This document shows, piece by piece, positions 58,289 to 64,000 of a stretch of DNA of 64,000 nucleotides. Made by a program: the position numbers and the translations under genes. Below the pieces are notes generated by a model. The model ran no database searches and was not told where the DNA came from. It worked only from the letters and a program-made list of their open reading frames with translations. Source of the stretch: Roseivivax jejudonensis (GTDB lineage Bacteria > Pseudomonadota > Alphaproteobacteria > Rhodobacterales > Rhodobacteraceae); assembly GCF_900172265.1 (NCBI RefSeq), contig NZ_FWFK01000003.1, forward strand, positions 310,001-374,000. Direction: 5' to 3'. Each line of letters starts with the position of its first letter. Position 1 is the first letter of the stretch.

Positions 58289-59896
58289 ATGCTCGACACC
58301 GCCCAGAACCGCCCCGCCCTGCCGCCCGAGATCGCGCGGCGCCGCACCTTCGCGATCATCTCGCATCCGGACGCGGGCAAGACCACGCTGACCGAGAAGT
58401 TCCTGCTGTTCGGCGGGGCGATCCAGATGGCCGGACAGGTCCGCGCGAAGGGCGAGGCTCGGCGCACGCGTTCGGATTTCATGGCGATGGAGAAGGACCG
58501 CGGCATCTCTGTTTCCGCCTCCGCGATGTCGTTCGATTTCAAGACCTTCCGGTTCAACCTTGTGGACACGCCGGGCCACTCCGATTTCAGCGAAGACACG
58601 TACCGGACGCTCACCGCGGTGGACGCGGCGATCATGGTGATCGACGGCGCAAAGGGCGTGGAAAGCCAGACGCGCAAGCTCTTCGAGGTGTGCCGGCTGC
58701 GCGACCTGCCGATCCTGACCTTCTGCAACAAGATGGACCGCGAAAGCCGCGACACGTTCGAGATCATCGACGAGATCCAGGAGAACCTGGCGATCGACGT
58801 GACGCCGGCCTCCTGGCCCATTGGCACCGGCCGCGACTTCGTCGGCGCCTACGACATGCTGAACGACCGGCTCGAGATCATGGACCGGGCCGACCGCAAC
58901 CGGGTCGCGGAGAGCATCCAGATCAGCGGGCTCGACGACCCCAAGCTGGCCGACCACGTGCCCGAACACCTGCTCGGCCAGCTCCGCGAAGAGGTGGAGA
59001 TGGCGCGCGAATTGCTGCCCGCGCTCGACCCGCGCGCCGTTCTCGAAGGCCATATGACCCCGATCTGGTTCGGCTCCGCCATCAATTCCTTCGGCGTGAA
59101 AGAGCTGATGGAGGGCATCGGCGCCTACGCGCCCGAGCCTCAGCCGGCCCGCGCCGAGCCGCGGCAGATCGCGCCCGAGGAGGGCAAGGTCGCGGGCTTC
59201 GTGTTCAAGGTGCAAGCCAACATGGATCCGAAACACCGCGACCGGGTGGCCTTCGTCCGGCTCGCCTCGGGCCATTTCGAGCGCGGCATGAAGCTCACCC
59301 ACGTTCGCTCAAAGAAAGCGATGACCGTCAGCGCGCCGGTCCTGTTCCTCGCCTCCGACCGCGAGCTCGCCGAAGAGGCCTGGGCCGGCGACATCATCGG
59401 CATTCCGAACCATGGACAGCTTCGCATCGGTGACACGCTGACCGAGGGCGAGGCGCTCAAGGTCACGGGCATCCCATCCTTTGCGCCGGAGCTTCTGCAG
59501 GGCGTGCGCGCGGGCGATCCGATGAAGGCGAAGCACCTGGAAAAAGCCCTGATGCAGTTCGCCGAGGAGGGCGCTGCCAAGGTTTTCAAACCGCAGATCG
59601 GCTCGGGCTTCATCGTCGGCGTCGTCGGCGCGCTTCAGTTCGAGGTGCTGGGCGCGCGGATCGAATCCGAATACGGCCTGCCCGTCCGGTTCGAACCCTC
59701 GCAGTTTACATCGGCCCGCTGGGTGCATGGACCGAAGGACAAGGTGGACACCTTCGCAGCCAAGAACAGCCAGCACATGGCGACCGACAACGACGGCGAC
59801 GCGGTCTACCTAACGCGGATGCAGTGGGACATCGACCGGGTGGAGCGCGACTATCCCGACGTGACGCTGTCCGCGACGAAGGAAATGATGGTCTGA
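58289..59896 (+). CDS. prfC: Peptide chain release factor 3
   Basis: 535 residues. GTPase motifs G1 SHPDAGKTT (25-33), G3 DTPGHSDF and G4 NKMDRE; DRGISVSASAMSF is switch I. Domains II and III follow, ending VERDYPDVTLSATKEM. RF3 recycles RF1/RF2 from the ribosome with GTP hydrolysis. The ATG at 58289 matches the family start; the longer frame upstream overlaps the small Rho_N gene. Confidence 0.96.
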   Translation: MLDTAQNRPALPPEIARRRTFAIISHPDAGKTTLTEKFLLFGGAIQMAGQVRAKGEARRTRSDFMAMEKDRGISVSASAMSFDFKTFRFNLVDTPGHSDFSEDTYRTLTAVDAAIMVIDGAKGVESQTRKLFEVCRLRDLPILTFCNKMDRESRDTFEIIDEIQENLAIDVTPASWPIGTGRDFVGAYDMLNDRLEIMDRADRNRVAESIQISGLDDPKLADHVPEHLLGQLREEVEMARELLPALDPRAVLEGHMTPIWFGSAINSFGVKELMEGIGAYAPEPQPARAEPRQIAPEEGKVAGFVFKVQANMDPKHRDRVAFVRLASGHFERGMKLTHVRSKKAMTVSAPVLFLASDRELAEEAWAGDIIGIPNHGQLRIGDTLTEGEALKVTGIPSFAPELLQGVRAGDPMKAKHLEKALMQFAEEGAAKVFKPQIGSGFIVGVVGALQFEVLGARIESEYGLPVRFEPSQFTSARWVHGPKDKVDTFAAKNSQHMATDNDGDAVYLTRMQWDIDRVERDYPDVTLSATKEMMV

Positions 59897-59926
59897 CAGC
59901 CACGGTCGCGGCCGTGTCGCGATCGA

Positions 59927-61135
59927 TCAGGCCGCCTTAAGCACCAGGACCGCGTTCAGTCCGCCGAAGGCGAAGGCGTTCGACAGCGCCGCGCCGACCT
60001 TGGCCTCGCGGGCCTCGTTCGGCACGCAGTCGAGCGCGCATTCCGGGTCGGGTTCTTCGTAACCGATCGTCGGCGCGATTACCCCGTCGCGCAGCGCCAT
60101 GATGCACGAAAGAAGCTCCACCGCGCCGGTGCCGCCGATGCAATGCCCGTGCATCGATTTGGTGGACGAGATCATCAGTTCGTCCGCGTGCGTTCCGAAG
60201 ACATCGGCCACGGCCGCGCACTCGGTCTTGTCGTTCGCCGCGGTTCCGGTGCCATGGGCGTTGATGTAGCCGATCCTTTCGCGGTCGAGCCCGGCATCGG
60301 CCAATGCGCCCGAGATCGCGCGCGCGGCGCCCTGCTTGGACGGCATCACGATGTCGGCGGCGTCCGACGACATCGCGAAGCCCGCCACTTCGGCGATGAT
60401 CTCCGCCCCGCGGGCCTTGGCGTGCTCATACTCCTCGAACACGAAGATGCCCGCGCCCTCGCCCTGCACCATGCCGTTGCGCGTGGCCGAGAAGGGACGG
60501 CAACCGTCCTTCGACATCACGCGGAGGCCTTCCCACGCCTTGATGCCGCCGAAACAGAGCATCGATTCCGAACCGCCGGTGACCATGACCGGCGCCATGC
60601 CTGAGCGCACGAACCAGAACGCCTGTCCCATCGCGTGGTTCGACGAGGCGCAGGCCGAAGCGACGGTGAAGCTCGGCCCCTTGATATTGTACTGCATCGA
60701 GACGTGGCTGCAGGCGGCGTTGTTCATCAGCTTGGGCACGACGAAGGGATGAACGCGGTTCTTCCCCTCCTCGTAGACCGCGCGATAGTTCTCGTCCTGC
60801 GTGGTCAGACCGCCGCCGGACGTGCCCAGAACGACGCCCGAGCGATTGGCGAGCTCACCTTCGAAGGTCAGGCCCGATTGGCGGATCGCCTCTTCGGCCG
60901 CGATCAAGGTGAACTGGGTATAGCGATCGTAGAGCGCGATCTGCTGGCGGTTGAACACCTCTTCGGGGTCGAACCCCTTGACCTGACCGCCGATCCTGAT
61001 CGCCAGCCGGTCGGTGTCGCGCATCTCGAGCGGACCGATGCCGCAGCGGCCCTCTCGCATCGCCTCGAGCGTATCGGGCACGTTCTGGCCGAGCGCGTTG
61101 ATCGTTCCCGCGCCGGTGATGACGACGCGCTTCAC
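59927..61135 (-). CDS. Beta-ketoacyl-ACP synthase (KAS II type) paired with a dedicated ACP
   Basis: 402 residues. Catalytic triad C162 (VASACASSNHAMG), H294 (YINAHGTGTA) and H331 (STKSMHGHCIGG). The start is GTG overlapping the ACP stop (GTGA), so ketosynthase and ACP are made together. The order lpxD-acp-KAS and the specialised ACP suggest extension of a special acyl chain for lipid A or another envelope lipid, as for the NodE/NodF or AcpXL systems; housekeeping FabF is less likely. Confidence 0.88.
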   Translation of the reverse strand: MKRVVITGAGTINALGQNVPDTLEAMREGRCGIGPLEMRDTDRLAIRIGGQVKGFDPEEVFNRQQIALYDRYTQFTLIAAEEAIRQSGLTFEGELANRSGVVLGTSGGGLTTQDENYRAVYEEGKNRVHPFVVPKLMNNAACSHVSMQYNIKGPSFTVASACASSNHAMGQAFWFVRSGMAPVMVTGGSESMLCFGGIKAWEGLRVMSKDGCRPFSATRNGMVQGEGAGIFVFEEYEHAKARGAEIIAEVAGFAMSSDAADIVMPSKQGAARAISGALADAGLDRERIGYINAHGTGTAANDKTECAAVADVFGTHADELMISSTKSMHGHCIGGTGAVELLSCIMALRDGVIAPTIGYEEPDPECALDCVPNEAREAKVGAALSNAFAFGGLNAVLVLKAA

Positions 61136-61392
61136 GCGTGCTGCTCGGCGACGAGTCGCTCCACGCCCTCCACGATCTTGGCGACCGACGAGATGTCGAA
61201 GTCGCTCTCGGACGGATCGTTGGCGTTGAACGGAACGGAGATGTCGAACGCCTCCTCGATCGCGAAGATCGACTCGACGAGCCCGAGGGAGTCGATCCCC
61301 AGATCCTCGAGGGTGTGATCCATCTTCACGTCGGAGGGCTCCAGCACGGCCTGCTCGGCGATGATCTCGACGACCTTGTCCTTGACGTTCAT
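61132..61392 (-). CDS. Dedicated acyl carrier protein
   Basis: 86 residues. The phosphopantetheine site is S35 in GIDSLGLVESIFAIEE; the acidic helix II after it is typical. MDHTLEDLGIDSL and the long loop FNANDPSESDFDISSVAKIVEGVERL set it apart from housekeeping AcpP and resemble NodF/AcpXL-type carriers. It is coupled by GTGA overlap to the ketosynthase gene and starts 39 bp after lpxD. Confidence 0.88.
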   Translation of the reverse strand: MNVKDKVVEIIAEQAVLEPSDVKMDHTLEDLGIDSLGLVESIFAIEEAFDISVPFNANDPSESDFDISSVAKIVEGVERLVAEQHA

Positions 61393-61431
61393 CTCGGGCG
61401 CCTCGCGTGTCTTGGTCTTTGGCCGGGAGAC

Positions 61432-62523
61432 TTATCCGCTCGGGGTTTCCTTGGAAACCGCTTTCCGAAGGTCAGCCACCTCGCGCGCGAGTCGCGGCAG
61501 GCGGCGCAGCGCCTTGTAGGTTTCGAGGTGCTGATCCATCTTCATCGCCGGGTAGCCGAGCATTACGCGGCCCGCCGGGATCGACGACAGCACGATGGTC
61601 GAGCCGCCGCAGATGACGTTGTCGCCGATCCGGATGTTGTCGCTGACGCCGACCTGACCGGCCAGAACGACGAAGTCGCCGATACTCACCGAGCCGGCAA
61701 TACCCACCTGACCGCAAAGCAGCGTGTGGCGGCCCACAACCGTGTTGTGGCCAACCTGCACGTGGTTGTCGAGCTTGGTGCCGTTCCCGATGCGAGTGTC
61801 GCGCACGGTGCCGCGGTCGATGGCGGCGGAAGCGCCGACCTCCACGTCGTCGCCTATCGTGACCCCTCCGAGCGAGGCGATCCGCGCCCAGGGCTGCCCT
61901 TTGGCCTCGCCCTGGTCGCCGAGGCTCTCGCGCGCGCGCTCGACGCCCGAGGCCTCCGGCGTGACGAAGGAGAAGCCGTCATTGCCGATGACAGAGTTGA
62001 AATGCGCGATGAAGCGCGCGCCGATCGTGCAGCGCGCGCCGATCTTCGCGCCGGCATGCAACAGGCTGCCCGCGCCGATGCTGGTGCCCCAGCCGACATG
62101 TGTCTGTGGGCCGATCACCGTGCCGTCACCGATCACCACGTCGGCCCCGATCACGCTGAACGGTCCGACGCTGACATCCGCGCCGAGCCGCGCGGACGGG
62201 TCGATCACCGACATCGGGTGGATGCCGCGCGGATAGCCCTGCCCCGGATCCATCATCTCGGACAGGGCCGACAGGGCGTAGCGCGGGCGCGGCGCAAGGA
62301 TCGCGGCGTCGAGGCCCATCCCTTGCCAGTCGGCCTCGGCCCAGAGCATGGCGGCGCGGGCGCGCCCCTTCGGCAGCGCCTCGGCGTATTCCGGCTTCAT
62401 CGCCATGGCGAGCTGGTCGGGGGCCGCGTCGGCCGGCTCGGCGACGCCGGTCACGGCAAGGGAGGTGTCGCCCGCGGCGTCGAGCCCGAGCGCGGCGGCG
62501 ATGTCTGCGATGGTGTGCGTCAT
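61432..62523 (-). CDS. lpxD: UDP-3-O-(3-hydroxyacyl)glucosamine N-acyltransferase
   Basis: 363 residues. N-terminal uridine-binding domain (1 to about 100), left-handed parallel beta-helix of hexapeptide repeats (IGADVVIGDGTVIGPQ and on) and C-terminal helix (MKMDQHLETYKALRRLPRLAREV). The catalytic His is H259 in VQVGHNTVV. LpxD adds the second acyl chain in lipid A synthesis. lpxD, the dedicated ACP and KAS follow each other at short spacing; the usual lpxA, lpxB and fabZ are not in this window. Confidence 0.95.
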   Translation of the reverse strand: MTHTIADIAAALGLDAAGDTSLAVTGVAEPADAAPDQLAMAMKPEYAEALPKGRARAAMLWAEADWQGMGLDAAILAPRPRYALSALSEMMDPGQGYPRGIHPMSVIDPSARLGADVSVGPFSVIGADVVIGDGTVIGPQTHVGWGTSIGAGSLLHAGAKIGARCTIGARFIAHFNSVIGNDGFSFVTPEASGVERARESLGDQGEAKGQPWARIASLGGVTIGDDVEVGASAAIDRGTVRDTRIGNGTKLDNHVQVGHNTVVGRHTLLCGQVGIAGSVSIGDFVVLAGQVGVSDNIRIGDNVICGGSTIVLSSIPAGRVMLGYPAMKMDQHLETYKALRRLPRLAREVADLRKAVSKETPSG

Positions 62524-62553
62524 GCGGGCCTCCGGGCTGTGGTGCCCGGAGGT

Positions 62554-64000
62554 CTAGCTTTCCCCGCGGCCGAGAGCCACCCCCGCCCGGTCGAGCGCTG
62601 CCCAGATGCGCGCGTCGCGGCCGTAGATGTCGTCACGGAATTGCACCCGCCCCTTCGCCTGGGTGAACGCCGTGCGGTAGATCAGGTGAACCGGCACCGG
62701 CTGCTCGAGGTTCACGCGCGCCTCGTTGCCGTAGCGCAGACGTTCCTGGAAGAAGCCCTCCGGGTCGCTTGTCTGGCGCGCCAGCAGAGCATGCGCGAAG
62801 CCAAACGGATCGCCGAGGCGGATACAGCCATGCGAATACGCGCGGCGGTCGCGGTCGAACAGGTGCTTGGTCGGCGTGTCGTGAAGGTAGATGTTGTACT
62901 TGTTCGGGAACATGAACTTCACCTTGCCGAGCGCGTTGTTCGGCCCCGGCGGCTGACGCATGGAATAGGGAAAGTTCGATCCGAACCCGCGGCTGCGGTT
63001 CACGACCTGGCCGCGGCTGTTGATGATCTGAAGATGGCTGACCGCGTACGGGTTGCGACGCAACTGCGGCAGGTATTCGTTGCGGATGATCGATCGCGGC
63101 ACGTACCAGGCCGGGTTGATCACCATGTGGTCCATCTCGTCGGAGAACTCCGGCGTCCGGCGCCCGCCTTCGTCCGAGCCGATGACCGCCCGAGTCTCGA
63201 AGGTCAGCGTTTCGCCATCGTAGATCCGCGCCTTGAACTCGGGCAGATTCACCTTGATGTGGCGACCGTCCAGTCCCTCGGGACGATTGAGCCAGCGCTC
63301 GCGTTCCATCGCGACGAGAATCTGCTGCAGACGCTCCTCGGCCGAGACGTTGATGGCCGACAGCGTTGCGCCGCCCGCGATCCCGTCGATGGCCAGCCCG
63401 TGATCGGCCTGCAGGGTCTCGACAGCGGCTTCCATCTTTCGGTCGTAGGTGGCGGTCACCGTGGGAGCGAGGTAGCCCATCGCGATCAGGCGGTCGCGCA
63501 GCGCCACCACACCATCGCCCGTAGCGCCCCGCTCCATCTTGCCCGACGGGACCGCGGGGCCCCAGCCGCCGCGGGAGACCATGCGTTCGAACCGCATCTT
63601 CTCGCGCATGAGCCGGACGTATTCGCGGCTCTGCGGTGCAAGTGTGCGAAAAACGGCGCGCGGATCCCCTTCCTCGACTGCGGCGAGAAGCTCGGCCGGA
63701 TCGCGGGTCACGCGTTCGCGCTTGAGATCGGAATCGACCCGAGACGGATCGAGCGCACCGCTTCCGAGAGTGCGCGCGAATTCGAGATACGCCTCCGTCA
63801 GTGTCACATCCAGCAGCCCGCGATCGCGCGAGGTTCGGGCCGCGCGCATCTCGGCCATCAGGCGGGAGGGATCGAAGCGTGCGGCGGGAAGGCCGTGCAG
63901 GCTCGCTGTCCCGAGCGCCTCCAAAAGTGCCGCACGACGTGCTCGGTGCGTCTCGTCGGCCCCTGTCCAGAGTGGCTCGAACGAGCGGTCGCGGTAGAAC
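62554..64000 (-). CDS. L,D-transpeptidase, YcbB-like (5' end cut by window edge)
   Basis: At least 481 residues, still open at the right edge (the frame continues upstream of the TTG at 63924 with FYRDRSFEPLWT, a YcbB-type start). A peptidoglycan-binding helical domain is near ERGATGDGVVALRDRLIAMGYLAPT, and the YkuD catalytic motif is SHGCIRLGDP with the Cys nucleophile, preceded by NIYLHDTP. The enzyme makes 3-3 crosslinks in peptidoglycan or anchors lipoproteins. It is 30 bp upstream of lpxD on the same strand. Confidence 0.9.
   Translation of the reverse strand, partial: FYRDRSFEPLWTGADETHRARRAALLEALGTASLHGLPAARFDPSRLMAEMRAARTSRDRGLLDVTLTEAYLEFARTLGSGALDPSRVDSDLKRERVTRDPAELLAAVEEGDPRAVFRTLAPQSREYVRLMREKMRFERMVSRGGWGPAVPSGKMERGATGDGVVALRDRLIAMGYLAPTVTATYDRKMEAAVETLQADHGLAIDGIAGGATLSAINVSAEERLQQILVAMERERWLNRPEGLDGRHIKVNLPEFKARIYDGETLTFETRAVIGSDEGGRRTPEFSDEMDHMVINPAWYVPRSIIRNEYLPQLRRNPYAVSHLQIINSRGQVVNRSRGFGSNFPYSMRQPPGPNNALGKVKFMFPNKYNIYLHDTPTKHLFDRDRRAYSHGCIRLGDPFGFAHALLARQTSDPEGFFQERLRYGNEARVNLEQPVPVHLIYRTAFTQAKGRVQFRDDIYGRDARIWAALDRAGVALGRGES

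Noticed and set aside
61132-61392. Housekeeping AcpP
   Set aside because: Sequence around S35 and the long helix II-III loop differ from AcpP, and the gene is coupled to a special KAS rather than fabG/fabF.

Overview
The window is a GC-rich, gene-dense chromosomal segment from an alphaproteobacterium, most likely Rhodobacterales (Roseobacter/Paracoccaceae group). The clues are the osmoregulated periplasmic glucan operon (opgC-opgG-opgH), a cysG-DUF2849-cysI-cysH-DUF934-fpr assimilation operon, two overlapping Lrp regulators divergent from ilvC, a DksA that keeps only one of the four zinc cysteines, an infC that appears to start at ATA, and convergent gene ends marked by a CTTCATCTTG / CCAAGAAGAAGG element. 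No phage, transposase or CRISPR array is visible. No gene-free stretch exceeds 300 bp; the longest, about 280 and 260 bp, flank the MoxR ATPase gene.

Layout. 0-4.6 kb (minus): opgH (cut by the left edge), opgG, opgC and a TTC38-like TPR protein. 4.7-8.7 kb (minus): a CaiB-type CoA transferase overlapping a ThDP enzyme, then tgt. 8.9-11.1 kb (plus): a DUF2189 membrane protein and a protease-RimK fusion. 11.2-13.2 kb (minus): a membrane methyltransferase-like protein, a UbiG-like methyltransferase and DUF4149, with overlapping ends. 13.3-16.8 kb (plus): a SufT-like Fe-S factor, MscS channel and glycerophosphodiesterase. 16.9-21.4 kb: sufE, a lipoprotein, rnd, a small membrane ORF, purM-purN and one tRNA with CAT anticodon, probably the lysidine-type tRNA-Ile2.

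22-31.9 kb: a form II (AYRGAGR) CO-dehydrogenase-like molybdenum hydroxylase, coxG-S-L-M, divergent from an ABC exporter pair of the PQQ-alcohol-dehydrogenase-associated type; a class V aminotransferase; tandem Lrp regulators and ilvC. 32-35 kb: a second, unlinked OpgC homologue, two tandem one-helix microproteins (50 and 27 aa) and tpiA. 34.8-41 kb: an Lrp regulator divergent from the sulfate/siroheme assimilation operon.

41-51 kb: an Ala/Glu/Asp-rich membrane-anchored helical protein, infC, a MoeA-like protein, an XdhC/CoxI protein and an FAD monooxygenase, dksA, then MoxR ATPase, DUF2927 lipoprotein, membrane microprotein and CoxE-like VWA protein. XdhC, MoeA-like, MoxR and VWA are the usual accessory genes of molybdenum hydroxylases, so they may mature the Cox enzyme encoded 17-27 kb away. 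51-64 kb: an RTX/PPC secreted protein, OsmC, M48 peptidase, an AlkC-like DNA repair protein overlapping an atypical SDR, a Hint-domain protein, SnoaL and Rho_N small proteins, prfC, and a minus-strand envelope block of L,D-transpeptidase (cut by the right edge), lpxD, a dedicated acyl carrier protein and a ketoacyl synthase.

All assignments come from reading the translations and motifs; no database search was run.
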